64,000 nt of DNA from assembly GCA_020845495.1 (NCBI GenBank), contig JADLFM010000166.1, positions 1 to 64,000 on the forward strand, read 5' to 3'. Made by a program: the position numbers and the translations under genes. Under the pieces are notes generated by a model. The model searched no databases and was not told the DNA's origin. It saw only the letters and a list, made by a program, of their open reading frames with translations. This document shows positions 52,342 through 61,719 of the stretch, one piece after another (position 1 is the stretch's first letter; the number at the start of each line of letters is the position of its first letter). The stretch comes from Chloroflexota bacterium. Lineage in GTDB: Bacteria > Chloroflexota > UBA6077 > JACCZL01.

Positions 52342-53604
52342 ATGCGCCCTCATCGACTGGCTCTACCCCGGGCCGCGATCCTTCTGACCGCCCTCACCGT
52401 GATGGGCCTGCTCGCTGCGTGCACCGGTGGCGGCACGACCCCACCGAAGCCGACGACCGGCGCTGCCGCCGCGACGAGCGCGCCGTCGTCACCCGCGGCG
52501 GCGGCCGCTGCGTCTCCAGCGGCCGCATCCCCGGCAGCGGTCTCGCCCGCCGCATCGCCGGCCGCGGCGGCATCGCCCTCCGCATCGGTCTCACCGGCAG
52601 CGGCGTCGCCCGCCCCGGCGGCCTCCCCGGTGTCGGCTGCCTCGCCGGTAGCGGCGGCGCCTGTACCCGCGTCCGACGTGACCCTGACCCTCTACAACGC
52701 CCAGCATGTCCCGCTCGCCGAAGCCTGGGTGGCCGACTTCACGAAGCTCACCGGCATCAAGGTGAACGTCCGCTCGGGGAAGGACTTCGAGCTGGCGAAT
52801 CAGATCGTTCAAGAAGGTGCGGGCTCGCCGGCCGACGTGTTCATCACCGAGAACTCGCCGGCGATGACCGTGGTGGCCAACAAGGGACTGTTCGCCCAGA
52901 TCGATCCGGCGACGCTGGCACAGGTTCCACCACGCTTCTCGTCGCCGTCAGGCGACTGGACCGGCATGGCTGCCCGCTCGACAGTACTGGTGTATAACCC
53001 GTCGCTGTTGCCTGCGAACTCACTCCCGGCGTCGATCATGGAGCTCCAGCAGCCTGAGTGGAAGGACCGGGTCGGGATCGCGCCGGCTGGCGCCGACTTC
53101 CAGGCGATCGTGAGCGCAGTCTTGCAGCTCAAGGGCACGGACGCCACACGTGACTGGCTGAATGGACTCAAGACGAACGCGCGCCTCTACCAGGGCAACG
53201 GTGCGATCCTACGCGCCGTCAACGCCGGCGAGATCCCGGCCGGGATCATCTACCACTACTACTGGTACGCCGACCGAGCGGAGTCCGGGGCAAACAGCTC
53301 CAACGCGGAGCTACACTATTTTGGACACCAGGATCCCGGGGCGTTCGTGAGCGTATCAGGGGCCGGTGTGCTCAAGTCGAGCAAGCACCCGCGCGAAGCT
53401 CAGCAGTTCGTCGCATACTTGAATGGGATCCAGGGGCAGACGCTCCTGGCGAACAGCAAGGCCATGGAGTATCCAATCGGCATCAACGCACCGGCCAACC
53501 CCAGGCTCAAGCCGCTCGACGAGCTGGATGCGCCAAGCGTCGACGTGTCGAAGCTCAACGGCCCTGAAGTCATCGAGTTGATGCAGGACGCCGGTCTGAT
53601 CTGA
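52342..53604 (+). CDS. ABC transporter substrate-binding lipoprotein, iron(III)/thiamine-like (FbpA type)
   Basis: 420 aa; ATG 52342 with GAGG 6 nt upstream. The lipobox LLAAC (Cys27) marks a lipoprotein. Residues 30-110 are a low-complexity Ala/Ser/Pro/Val linker, and the mature domain begins VTLTLYNAQHVPLAEAWVADFTKLTGIKVNVRSGKDFELANQIVQEGAGSPADVFITENSPAM, typical of FbpA/AfuA-like receptors. Later IIYHYYWYADRAES provides the paired Tyr residues that bind Fe(III). It is the first gene of a three-gene importer operon. Thiamine or molybdate is less likely because of the tyrosines. Confidence 0.92.
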   Translation: MRPHRLALPRAAILLTALTVMGLLAACTGGGTTPPKPTTGAAAATSAPSSPAAAAAASPAAASPAAVSPAASPAAAASPSASVSPAAASPAPAASPVSAASPVAAAPVPASDVTLTLYNAQHVPLAEAWVADFTKLTGIKVNVRSGKDFELANQIVQEGAGSPADVFITENSPAMTVVANKGLFAQIDPATLAQVPPRFSSPSGDWTGMAARSTVLVYNPSLLPANSLPASIMELQQPEWKDRVGIAPAGADFQAIVSAVLQLKGTDATRDWLNGLKTNARLYQGNGAILRAVNAGEIPAGIIYHYYWYADRAESGANSSNAELHYFGHQDPGAFVSVSGAGVLKSSKHPREAQQFVAYLNGIQGQTLLANSKAMEYPIGINAPANPRLKPLDELDAPSVDVSKLNGPEVIELMQDAGLI

Positions 53605-53634
53605 GTATGGCTCGTTAGACATGGTCCACTAGGC

Positions 53635-55245
53635 ATGGCTCACGCTCGCGCCGGGCATCCGCCGCTGGCACACCCGGCGGATGCTCGTCGTTCGGCTCCC
53701 ACGGTCGGGCTGGGGACGCGACAGATCGCGTCCCCGCTTCTGCGTCTCCGCGCCGTTGCGCTGCTTGTGACCCTGGTGATGCTGATCCCGCTGTTCTTCG
53801 TGGTGTCCTACACGGTGGCGACGGGATGGAGCGAGGCGTACCGGCTCCTGGTCCGGCCGCGCGTCGGCGAGCTGTTCTTCAACACGACCCGTCTGGCGGC
53901 GGCCACGGTCCTCGCGTGTGCGGCCATCGGCGTGGGGACGGCCTGGCTCACCGAGCGCACCGATCTTCCGTTCCGGCGTTTCTGGAGCGTCCTGCTGGTC
54001 GCGCCGCTGGCGGTGCCATCGTTCGTCAATAGCTACGTCTGGGTGTCGCTGACCCCGCACGTCGAGGGGTACGCGGGAGCGGTGTTGATCGTGACACTCT
54101 CCTACTTCCCCTATGTGTACCTGCCCGTCGCGGCTGTCTTCCGGGGACTGGACCCGGCCTTTGAGGAGTCGTCGCGCGCACTCGGGCACGGGCCCTGGCG
54201 TACCTTTGCGTTCGTCGTGATCCCGCTGCTCCGGCCGGCACTGCTGGGTGGCATGCTCCTGGTCGCGCTGCACCTGCTGGCTGAGTTCGGCGCGCTCCAG
54301 ATGCTCCGCTTCCCGACCTTCACCACGGCGATCTACGATCAGTATCAGTCGACGTTCAACGGTCCGGCCGCGAACATGCTGGCAGGCGTGCTCGTGGCCT
54401 GCTGCTTGATCGCGCTGTTTGGAGAGCTAGTGCTTCGTGGACGCGGCCGGTTCGCACGGATCGGCGCAGGGTCGGCGCGCCCGGCCCCACGCGTTCGGCT
54501 TGGTGCGGCGAAGTTCGTGGTACTGGTGCTGCTCGGGCTACTGATTGCGCTGGCTCTGGGAGTCCCGCTTGGTGGGCTCGTCTACTGGCTACGAGTGAGC
54601 AGCGCGGCGACGCTCGATCCAGACCTGCTGGTGTCGACAGGGCTCACGTCGATTGGGCTCGGACTCGCGGGCGCGGCCGTGACGACCCTGCTTGCCCTCC
54701 CGGTGGCCTGGCTCGCGGTGCGCCACCCCGATCCAGTCAGCACCCTTGCCGAACGTGCGAGCTACGTCGGTCACGCGTTGCCGGGCATCGTCGTGGCTCT
54801 GGCGCTGGTGACGGTCTCGGTGAGCTTTGCTCGACCGATCTACCAGACGACCGCGCTGCTGCTGGTGGCGTACGCGATCCTCTTCGTGCCGTTGGCGCTG
54901 GTGAGCATCCGCGCGGCCCTCGCGCAGGCGCCTGCCGCCTATGACGATGTCGGGCGGTCGCTCGGAGTGTCGCCGCTGGCCGTGTTCGTCCGGATCACGC
55001 TGCCAAACATCGCACGTGGGCTTGGCGCGGGTGCGGCGCTCGTGTTCATCGGGGTCGTCACGGAATTGACCGCGACGCTCCTACTTGCACCGATTGGAAC
55101 TGATACCCTGGCGACACGGTTCTGGGGGAATGCCGACAGTATCGCGTACGGCGCCGCTGCACCGTATGCCGCGCTGATGGTCGCGATCTCGGCGCCGATG
55201 ATTTATCTTCTGACACGACAGACTGTGAGAGGCGCCCACGAGTGA
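53635..55245 (+). CDS. ABC transporter permease, FbpB-type fused double permease
   Basis: 536 aa with about 12 membrane helices in two homologous halves, as in iron(III) FbpB/AfuB permeases. Each half has an EAA-type loop: AFEESSRALGHGPWRTFAFVVIPLLRPALLGG and AYDDVGRSLGVSPLAVFVRITLPNIARGLGAG. ATG 53635 is used; there are 30 nt after the receptor stop. The last 4 nt overlap the ATPase start. It forms the membrane channel of the importer. Confidence 0.93.
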   Translation: MAHARAGHPPLAHPADARRSAPTVGLGTRQIASPLLRLRAVALLVTLVMLIPLFFVVSYTVATGWSEAYRLLVRPRVGELFFNTTRLAAATVLACAAIGVGTAWLTERTDLPFRRFWSVLLVAPLAVPSFVNSYVWVSLTPHVEGYAGAVLIVTLSYFPYVYLPVAAVFRGLDPAFEESSRALGHGPWRTFAFVVIPLLRPALLGGMLLVALHLLAEFGALQMLRFPTFTTAIYDQYQSTFNGPAANMLAGVLVACCLIALFGELVLRGRGRFARIGAGSARPAPRVRLGAAKFVVLVLLGLLIALALGVPLGGLVYWLRVSSAATLDPDLLVSTGLTSIGLGLAGAAVTTLLALPVAWLAVRHPDPVSTLAERASYVGHALPGIVVALALVTVSVSFARPIYQTTALLLVAYAILFVPLALVSIRAALAQAPAAYDDVGRSLGVSPLAVFVRITLPNIARGLGAGAALVFIGVVTELTATLLLAPIGTDTLATRFWGNADSIAYGAAAPYAALMVAISAPMIYLLTRQTVRGAHE

Positions 55246-56348
55246 CCGACCTGACAGTTTCCGGCCTCACCAAGTCCTACGGCTCGGTCCGTGTCCTCGA
55301 CGGCGTCGATCTGCACGTGCCGGCCGGCTCGTTTACCGCCATTCTCGGCCCGTCCGGGTGCGGCAAGACGACCCTGCTCCGGCTCATCGCCGGCTTCGAC
55401 CGACCCGACGATGGCCGGATCGTACTCGGCGATCGCATCGTCTACGAGAACGGCCGATCGATGCCGCCCGAGAAGCGCCACATCGGCTATGTGGTACAGG
55501 AGGGCGCGCTCTTCCCGCACCTGACCGTCGCGGACAACATCACGTTCGGGTTGGGATTCGGCAAGGAGCGAAATCGTAAGCGAGCGGCCGAGATGCTCGA
55601 GATGGTCGGGCTCGACCCACGTTTCACGACCCGTTACCCACACCAGTTGTCGGGGGGTCAGCAGCAGCGAGTGGCGCTCGCTCGGGCACTCGCGCCCGAG
55701 CCGACGTTGATCCTGCTCGACGAACCGTTCGCGTCGTTGGACGCGGCGCTGCGGGAGGGCACCCGCCGCGCCGTCGCTGAGTCGCTGGCGGCTGCCGGCG
55801 CGACCACGATCCTCGTGACCCACGACCAGGCCGAAGCGCTGTCGCTGGCAGACCAGGTGGCCGTGATGCGGCGCGGGCGGCTCACCCAGGTAGCGGCGCC
55901 GCTCGACCTGTATCGTCAGCCCGTCGACGTCGAGACGGCGATCTTTCTCGGCGAGGCGGTCGTACTGCCGGCGACGATCTGCGGCGGTCAGGCCGAATGC
56001 GCCCTCGGGCGGCTCCCCGTCAAGCGCGGCGCCCCAGACGGACAGGCAACCGTCATGGTACGGCCGGAGCAGATCGTGCTGAACCCGGTGACCGCTCCGG
56101 GCGGCACGTCGGCAACGGTGGAGAACGTCATCTTCTACGGCCATGACGCAACCGTCCATCTGGCGCTCAGCGACGGCTGTCAGATCCTGGCGCGGGCGCC
56201 GGGCTTCGCGACGCCGGGCGTCGGCGAGCGGCTGTCGCTCGCGGTGCAGGGGACGGTCCACGTCTTCGAGGCGGCAGTCGGCTCCAACGGTACGAATGGG
56301 GCGAACGGCTCCACTGGGGCGAACGGCACGCTCGGATCGTCGCGCTGA
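55242..56348 (+). CDS. ABC transporter ATPase, FbpC-type
   Basis: 368 aa; GTG 55242 overlaps the permease stop (GTGA). GPSGCGKTT is Walker A, LSGGQQQRVALARAL the signature, LILLDEPFASLD Walker B and LVTHDQAEAL the switch His. The C-terminal 110 residues form a TOBE-like regulatory domain (TVMVRPEQIVL), as in FbpC/PotA ATPases. A Gly/Asn/Thr-rich tail (NGTNGANGSTGANG) ends it. It powers uptake with the two genes upstream. Confidence 0.95.
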   Translation: MTDLTVSGLTKSYGSVRVLDGVDLHVPAGSFTAILGPSGCGKTTLLRLIAGFDRPDDGRIVLGDRIVYENGRSMPPEKRHIGYVVQEGALFPHLTVADNITFGLGFGKERNRKRAAEMLEMVGLDPRFTTRYPHQLSGGQQQRVALARALAPEPTLILLDEPFASLDAALREGTRRAVAESLAAAGATTILVTHDQAEALSLADQVAVMRRGRLTQVAAPLDLYRQPVDVETAIFLGEAVVLPATICGGQAECALGRLPVKRGAPDGQATVMVRPEQIVLNPVTAPGGTSATVENVIFYGHDATVHLALSDGCQILARAPGFATPGVGERLSLAVQGTVHVFEAAVGSNGTNGANGSTGANGTLGSSR

Positions 56349-56729
56349 GTCGCACATCTGGTCTGCCGAATCAGCGCACGGCAGGCACGAGCGGCCTACC
56401 ACCGCGTCCCCTCGTTCCGCGAGCCGCCACTTAGCGCACGCCTATCGCCTCGTTAGTCACCACCTCGGTGAACGGCTCCCGCCCGGATCGCTCGAGGAGT
56501 TGGCAGAGGAACGGCAATCGCACCTTGCGCTGAGCGCGGGCACGACCCGCTCGGTCCCGCGGGCGCTCGGACTCTGGTGTCGTCCGTGCAGAAGCGTTCG
56601 CGCCGCTGGTGGGTCACGCCACCCGTGATTGAGTAGCAGCGCTTTCGGATCAGCCGCCCCCTCTCCCGCGCACGCGGGAAGGATAGGGGTGGGGGCCCTC
56701 AGCCAGAAGCGTTCGCGCCGCCAGGACGG
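56349..56729. other. Intergenic region with GC-rich palindrome between convergent genes
   Basis: 381 bp without a gene. An imperfect palindrome at 56656-56697 (CCCCCTCTCCCGCG...CGCGGG...GGGGTGGGGG) could terminate both flanking transcripts. Two copies of an 18-bp direct repeat lie at 56589-56606 and 56704-56721. Confidence 0.5.
56589..56721. repeat. 18-bp direct repeat pair
   Basis: CAGAAGCGTTCGCGCCGC occurs exactly at 56589-56606 and 56704-56721, 97 bp apart. The second copy lies 8 nt short of the oxidoreductase stop codon. No element between them has coding features. Confidence 0.75.
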
Positions 56730-57893
56730 TCAGTCCACGCCGGACACAACCGACCCGTGCACCCGGGTGTCGCGGCCCTCGAAGCGAGCGAAGCTGAGCG
56801 GCGACAGGTCGAGCGACGGCTTGCCATCGAGGAGCCATTCGGCGACATATTTGCCGGTGGCCGGTGAGTGCTGGAAGCCGTGTCCACAGAAGCCGACTGC
56901 GCAGAACACGCCGTCCGCGCCCGGAAGCCAGTCCACGATCGCGTGCTCGTCGGGCGTGAGCGGTCGGAGGCCGGCCCAGCCGCTCCGAACGGTCGCCTGC
57001 TCCAGCACCGGGAACCGCTTGACGCCTAGCTCGACGGTCCTTTCCAAGGCGGTCCAGTCGACGGGCACGTTCAGGTAGTCGGTCACGTCGCCGACGTCGC
57101 CAGGGCTGAGCAGCAGGGTGCGCTGCTCGCTGCGGACGTAGAAGCCCGTGGCGGTGTCGATGACGAGCGGGAGCGGGTGCTTCACCCCCTCGAACTCGTC
57201 GGTCACGAAGATGTGGCGGCGCTTCGGGACGACCGGGACGTCGACGCCGAGCATGCGGGCGACGGGAGCGGCGTTCGGACCGGCCGCGATGATGACAAGC
57301 GGAGTCTCGATCTGGCCGCCGGTCGTCTCAACGACCGTGCGGCCGCCACCGAGCGGCGACATGCCGGTGACGGTGGTCTCCTCGAGGATGCGGGCGCCGT
57401 TCTCGCGCGCCCGCGCCGCGAAGGCCATGCAGACGTCGTTCGGGGTAGCGTGCCCGGCGGTCGGGCACCAGACGCCCGCGATCACACCGTCGAGCGCGAT
57501 CCCGGGTGCGATCTCACGAACGTCCTCCGGCGACAGGATCTGGGAAGCCACGCCAAGGCGCTCTTGCAGGGCGATCCCACGCTCGTACTTTGCCAGCATG
57601 GCCGGATCGGAGACGACGAAGAGGTAGCCATCCTGTGAGTAGCCGATGTCGGCGCCAAGCTCGTCCTTGAACCGAGTGAACAGGTCGATCCCTTCGAGCG
57701 AGAAGCGGATCTCCAGCTCGGTCCCGAACTGTGCGCGGATACCGCCAGCCGCCTTGCTGGTCGAGCCGGCGCCGATGGTCTCGCGCTCGATCACGACCAC
57801 GTCCTTCTGTCCACGCTTCGTCAGGTGATAGGCGATCGAGCAGCCGATGGCGCCCGCCCCTACGATGACCACGTCCGCTGTCGCTGGCACCAT
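56730..57893 (-). CDS. FAD-dependent oxidoreductase, DadA/sarcosine-oxidase-beta-like
   Basis: 387 aa from ATG 57893 (GGGAGG 6 nt upstream). ADVVIVGAGAIGCSIAYHLTKRGQKDVVVIERETIGAGSTSKAAGGIRAQF is the DAO-family start, with the flavin-contact motif after the Rossmann fold. GAGVWCPTAGHATP-like residues (VWCPTAGHATPNDVCMAF) and the C-terminal LPGADGVFCAVGFCGHGFQHSPATGKYVAEWLLDGKPSLDLSPLSFARF are typical of dimethylglycine/sarcosine oxidase beta or glycine oxidases. Substrate is probably a secondary amino acid, but no folate-linked or amino-acid operon is nearby. It is the last gene on this minus segment. Confidence 0.92.
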   Translation of the reverse strand: MVPATADVVIVGAGAIGCSIAYHLTKRGQKDVVVIERETIGAGSTSKAAGGIRAQFGTELEIRFSLEGIDLFTRFKDELGADIGYSQDGYLFVVSDPAMLAKYERGIALQERLGVASQILSPEDVREIAPGIALDGVIAGVWCPTAGHATPNDVCMAFAARARENGARILEETTVTGMSPLGGGRTVVETTGGQIETPLVIIAAGPNAAPVARMLGVDVPVVPKRRHIFVTDEFEGVKHPLPLVIDTATGFYVRSEQRTLLLSPGDVGDVTDYLNVPVDWTALERTVELGVKRFPVLEQATVRSGWAGLRPLTPDEHAIVDWLPGADGVFCAVGFCGHGFQHSPATGKYVAEWLLDGKPSLDLSPLSFARFEGRDTRVHGSVVSGVD

Positions 57894-58178
57894 GCCCGCC
57901 TCCCAAGATCGACGACTGGATGATACCGAGCGGGGCCGTGCAGCCGCCGACGCGGCCTCAGCTCGACGACACACGCGACCTTCGGGGTAGGGATCGCGTG
58001 GCCGCCCGAATCGTAGGATAATGACCGGGGCCCGTGGTCACGGCGTCGTGACGCGAGGATGCCGTGCCGCGGGATGCCGTGCCGTGGAGCATAGAAGGCT
58101 CGCCGAACGCTCGATGCCTGATGGCGGTGCGATCCTGGTTGGCCGCCAGTCGTGTTGGATGACCGGGAGGGAGTCGCG

Positions 58179-59417
58179 ATGGCTGAGCGAGGAATCACCT
58201 GTCTCGTCACGATTCATGGGATGGGCTTCCAGGTCGCGCCGGACACCGACAACCCTGATCCCAGGCGGCGCATTCTGTATGGCTACGCCGATCCCCTCCA
58301 CGAGCGACTACACCACCATCTTGGGTCGCTGCTGAGTGACGATCCGGAGCGGGCCGCGCATCGGACTCGGCCCGGGGAGGCCGGGGCAATCTACGTGCAC
58401 AGCCACTGGCCGGTGGAGAGCTACGACGTCGAGACCGGCCTGGCGCGGCTTGGGGTCTGGCGCACCGCTCAGCGCGACGGAGAAGGCGCGGTCGTTCCGC
58501 CAGTGGATCACCCGTACCTGGTGGATGGCAACGGGCAGATTGCCCACATCGCGCTCGTGTTCGCCCACGATCAGAACCGGCCGCTCCAGCACCTGGGCAG
58601 CCTGGCTGACACGACGGTCCGAGCCCTCCTCTCGCACCTGCGCTACGGGTCGCCCATCGACATCGGCCGGATGCTCGTCCGCGACACTCGCGCCATCGTG
58701 AACCAGACGGATGTCCCGTGCCCCGGTCCAGCAGACCTGCGCGTGCGTGGGCGATCCGACCAGGCTGGCCCGCCGGGCGTGTGGGGGGTGCTGCGAGCCA
58801 TCGAGGAGGACGTCTCGACCTACGTGGTGCACAACGACATCCGTGAGGAGGTCCGAGGCTTCGTGCGTGAAGCGCTGCTTCGGCTGGCTGGCCGTGCCGA
58901 TGTTGCGAGTATCGTGGTCAATGCGCATAGCCAGGGGACCGTCGTAGCTTTCGACGCGGTTCGCTCGCTGCCACCGCTCGCTGCTGCGAAGGTCCGAATC
59001 TTGATCACGTCTGGAAGCCCGCTTCGCAAGTATCTGGACCTGTTCTACTGGGGAAACGACGTCGGAAGTATCGGGCGAGTCGATGACTGGACGAACTTCT
59101 GGGATCCGAAGGATCCGGTGGCAGACCCACTCGGACCGAAGCGCTGGAAGCCTGGTGATGACGAGGTGCGCGCGAACGGAGCCACCCTGTTCCAGAGCTT
59201 CGACCCTGACACGGCGACCGGTCTGCCGTACCAGGTAGAAGACCGTGAGGTCCACAATCTCACCCACAGTTGTGGCGGCGGCGTACGCGCTCACAATTAC
59301 TGGGGCAATGATAGGCAGGTGGTGGGACCGATTGCGCTGCTGCTACGCGGCGTCGTGGGCCAGCCGACGCCGCCGGTTCCGGCGCCGACCCGTACATCGT
59401 CGCTGCTGGCACCGTGA
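58179..59417 (+). CDS. Putative alpha/beta-hydrolase, uncharacterised
   Basis: 412 aa from ATG 58179 (GGGAGG about 8 nt upstream). TCLVTIHGMGF near residues 6-16 is an HG oxyanion loop, and VVNAHSQGTVVAFDAV is the nucleophile elbow (AHSQG, Ser). A late HNLTHSCGGGVRAHNYW could supply the His. No signal peptide or membrane helix is seen. Similar large lipase-like proteins of unknown substrate occur in actinobacteria and Chloroflexota. It precedes the sigma/anti-sigma genes by 84 nt but has no evident link. An esterase or lipase is the best guess. Confidence 0.78.
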   Translation: MAERGITCLVTIHGMGFQVAPDTDNPDPRRRILYGYADPLHERLHHHLGSLLSDDPERAAHRTRPGEAGAIYVHSHWPVESYDVETGLARLGVWRTAQRDGEGAVVPPVDHPYLVDGNGQIAHIALVFAHDQNRPLQHLGSLADTTVRALLSHLRYGSPIDIGRMLVRDTRAIVNQTDVPCPGPADLRVRGRSDQAGPPGVWGVLRAIEEDVSTYVVHNDIREEVRGFVREALLRLAGRADVASIVVNAHSQGTVVAFDAVRSLPPLAAAKVRILITSGSPLRKYLDLFYWGNDVGSIGRVDDWTNFWDPKDPVADPLGPKRWKPGDDEVRANGATLFQSFDPDTATGLPYQVEDREVHNLTHSCGGGVRAHNYWGNDRQVVGPIALLLRGVVGQPTPPVPAPTRTSSLLAP

Positions 59418-59501
59418 GCGATGGACGAGGACCTGCCCCTCTCACGTTTGACTCGAAGGGCGTGAATCCGTCGCGCCCGGCTCATCGTATGTCAATGTGC
59501 A

Positions 59502-60170
59502 ATGGCCGCGATGCATCTCGCAACGCACGGTACGGCCCCTGACGGCTATACTCGCGCTTATGATTTCGCCAGGCGCTCGTGGACGCCTGTGACGTCTCTC
59601 TCCGCGGACGACGCGCTCCTCACCGACGAGGCTCTCGCCGAGGGCTTCGCCGACCGTAACGTGCGCGCGTTGGAGATTGCCTATGACCGTCACGCACGCG
59701 CCGTGTTCGCTCTGGCTGTCAAACTGCTCGGCGACCCCGAGGCGGCCGAAGAGATCGTGCAGGAGACGTTTCTCAAGCTCTGGCATCGCCCAGAGACGTA
59801 CGTGCCGATGCGCGGACGGCTGGTCACCTGGCTCCTCGGCGTCGCGCATCATCGTTCCGTGGATCGGCTGCGCCGACGCCGGCTCGAACAGCGTCATGGC
59901 ACGGACGCTCGGCTGGTCGAGACCGGCGTGGATCATCACGACCCGCTCGACGACGTGCTCTCGACGTTGCGGGGCGAAGCGGTCGCACGCGCGCTGGCGA
60001 CGCTACCAACCGCCCAGCGGCTTGCGGTCGAGTTGGCCTACCTCAAAGGAATGACCCAGGTCGAGATTGCCGAGCACCTCGGGGAGCCGCTCGGGACCAT
60101 CAAGACCCGGCTGCGGCTGGCGATGCAGAAGCTTCGCGGTTCACTCGAGCTGGCGGAGATTCGGCCATGA
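59502..60170 (+). CDS. ECF-type RNA polymerase sigma factor
   Basis: 222 aa from ATG 59502; GTG 59589 is a plausible shorter start and neither has a clear ribosome site. Region 2 is recognisable as YDRHARAVFALAVKLLGDPEAAEEIVQETFLKLWHRPETY, with the core LGDP...VQETF. LVTWLLGVAHHRSVDRLRRRRLE is the end of region 2. Region 4 is LPTAQRLAVELAYLKGMTQVEIAEHLGEPLGTIKTRLRLAMQKLR. It is followed by its anti-sigma gene with an ATGA overlap, the usual SigK-RskA type arrangement. Controlled genes are not visible. A weak GAATC/CGTAT pair precedes it. Confidence 0.93.
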   Translation: MAAMHLATHGTAPDGYTRAYDFARRSWTPVTSLSADDALLTDEALAEGFADRNVRALEIAYDRHARAVFALAVKLLGDPEAAEEIVQETFLKLWHRPETYVPMRGRLVTWLLGVAHHRSVDRLRRRRLEQRHGTDARLVETGVDHHDPLDDVLSTLRGEAVARALATLPTAQRLAVELAYLKGMTQVEIAEHLGEPLGTIKTRLRLAMQKLRGSLELAEIRP

Positions 60171-60934
60171 ACGGTCTGACCTGTGAGGAAGTGCGCGAGT
60201 CTCTGCCGGCGCTGAGCCTGAACGCTCTCGAGGTCGACGAACGAGACGTCATTGACGACCATCTAGCGGCCTGCGCCGCGTGTCAGAGCGAGCTTGCTGG
60301 CTACCAGGAGGTCGCGGCCGCGCTCAGCGCTCTGGCGTCGACGCACGAGCCGCCAGCCTCGCTCAAGCTGCGCGTCCTGACGGCTGCCACCTCGCCGGCC
60401 CGCCCACGCGCACCACGGCTCCGAGGTTGGCGGATCCAACCGAGCGTCGTTGCGGCGGCCGTGGCGCTCGCGATCGCGGGAGGCGCCGCGCTGTGGGGTC
60501 TCCGGCTGGAGTCCGAGCTTGCGGAGCAACGCACCCTCGTCGCGAGCTTGACCGGCCGTACCGAGCAGTACCAGCAGGTTGTCGCAGTTCTGAGGTCATC
60601 GGACTTTGAAGTCCGGCGCCTCCAGGGCACCGCCGATGCGCCGAATGCGATCGGACGGGTCTATATCGACGCCCAGAGCGGCGCCGGCATGATCATGGTC
60701 CGCTCGATGCCGCCATTGCCGGACGGACGATCCTACCAGCTCTGGGTACTAGGCGCGGACGGTCAGCGCCGCAGCGCCGGCCTGCTCAAGTGGACCGACC
60801 GGGAGGGGAACGGCTACGCCCTGATCCAGTGCCCGGAGACCCTGGCCCGCTGGCAGTCATTCGGTGTCACCCAGGAGCCGGAGGGTGGTAGCTCCGGGCC
60901 AACCGGGCCGCGCCTGCTCGGCGGCTCGATCTAG
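60167..60934 (+). CDS. Anti-sigma factor with zinc-binding ASD and RskA-like domain
   Basis: 255 aa. The N-terminal anti-sigma domain has the zinc motif HLAACAACQSEL (His-x3-Cys-x2-Cys). One membrane helix (SVVAAAVALAIAGGAALWGLRL) follows near residues 90-110. The extracytoplasmic part is an RskA-like domain with GRVYIDAQSGAGMIMVRSMPPLPDGRSYQLWVLGADGQRRSAGLLKW. It sequesters the ECF factor encoded just upstream, with which it overlaps by 4 nt. Signal and protease are not known. Confidence 0.93.
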   Translation: MNGLTCEEVRESLPALSLNALEVDERDVIDDHLAACAACQSELAGYQEVAAALSALASTHEPPASLKLRVLTAATSPARPRAPRLRGWRIQPSVVAAAVALAIAGGAALWGLRLESELAEQRTLVASLTGRTEQYQQVVAVLRSSDFEVRRLQGTADAPNAIGRVYIDAQSGAGMIMVRSMPPLPDGRSYQLWVLGADGQRRSAGLLKWTDREGNGYALIQCPETLARWQSFGVTQEPEGGSSGPTGPRLLGGSI

Positions 60935-61026
60935 GGCGATACCTGCCGTGGCCGCCGCCGGGGAGGAGCGCGGCGATCCGTGCGACCAGCCAGAGCCTGG
61001 CAGGTGCTCGCCGGGTACTCCTACAT

Positions 61027-61046
61027 GGGCGCGCCGTGGCGCGCCC
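61027..61046. terminator. Perfect palindrome terminator
   Basis: GGGCGCGCC and GGCGCGCCC form a stem (loop of 2-4 nt) between the convergent anti-sigma and erpA genes. It has no strong T-tract but is well placed for both strands. Confidence 0.6.
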
Positions 61047-61079
61047 GGTCTTCCGGTCTATTCAACCTCGACCCGCGCG

Positions 61080-61436
61080 TCAGCCGCAGGGCTTCGCGGT
61101 GCCACCGCCACCAGCTGTGTCGAACGACTGTCCGCACGAGCAACTCTTGACGGCATTCGGATTCTGGACCGAGAACCCGCCGCCCATGAGCGAGTTGGTG
61201 TAGTCGATCTGCGCGCCGTCGATGTACTGCAAGCTGAACGCATCCACCACGACGGGGACACCCTCGACGACGAACGTCTTGTCGTCTTCGGCCCGCTCGT
61301 CGTCGAACGACATGCCATAAGAGAAGCCAGAACAGCCACCGGGCGTCACGTAGACTCGCAGCGCCTTCTCTGACCCGCTGTCCTGTCCGAGCAGTCGCCG
61401 CAACTGGCTAACTGCGCTGTCCGTCATGGTTAGCAT
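61080..61436 (-). CDS. erpA: A-type iron-sulfur carrier ErpA/IscA (HesB family)
   Basis: 118 aa from ATG 61436 (GAGG 7 nt upstream). The three conserved cysteines are in place: GGCSGFSYGMSF and the C-terminal pair in NPNAVKSCSCGQSF. ALRVYVTPGG is the family beta strand. The protein carries Fe-S clusters to apo-targets in the cytoplasm. It is divergent from the nicotinate phosphoribosyltransferase gene. A 15-residue Gly/Thr-rich tail ends in Cys-Gly, an extra cysteine not usual for the family. Confidence 0.94.
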   Translation of the reverse strand: MLTMTDSAVSQLRRLLGQDSGSEKALRVYVTPGGCSGFSYGMSFDDERAEDDKTFVVEGVPVVVDAFSLQYIDGAQIDYTNSLMGGGFSVQNPNAVKSCSCGQSFDTAGGGGTAKPCG

Positions 61437-61719
61437 ATGGCCGCCTCGAGAGTTGATATTCCGACGTATTCTATCAGGAATTGGCCCTCGCGCGATGTCG
61501 GCGGTCCGCCGACGGCGGTGCACGCGCACCACGACAGCGAGCGTTCGGTGGCTCGGCTGCAGGCATCAGCCCGTGAGCGCAGCTCGGCGAGGTCACTCGC
61601 ACTGGCGGGCGACGGCCACGTCCGGCTACCGTGGATCGGAGACGCGAGCGGGCGGGCTGACCGCCAGGTCGTTCGCGTGGATTCACCAGGCAGCCCATTC
61701 TCCCAGGGAGTGCGCCGGC

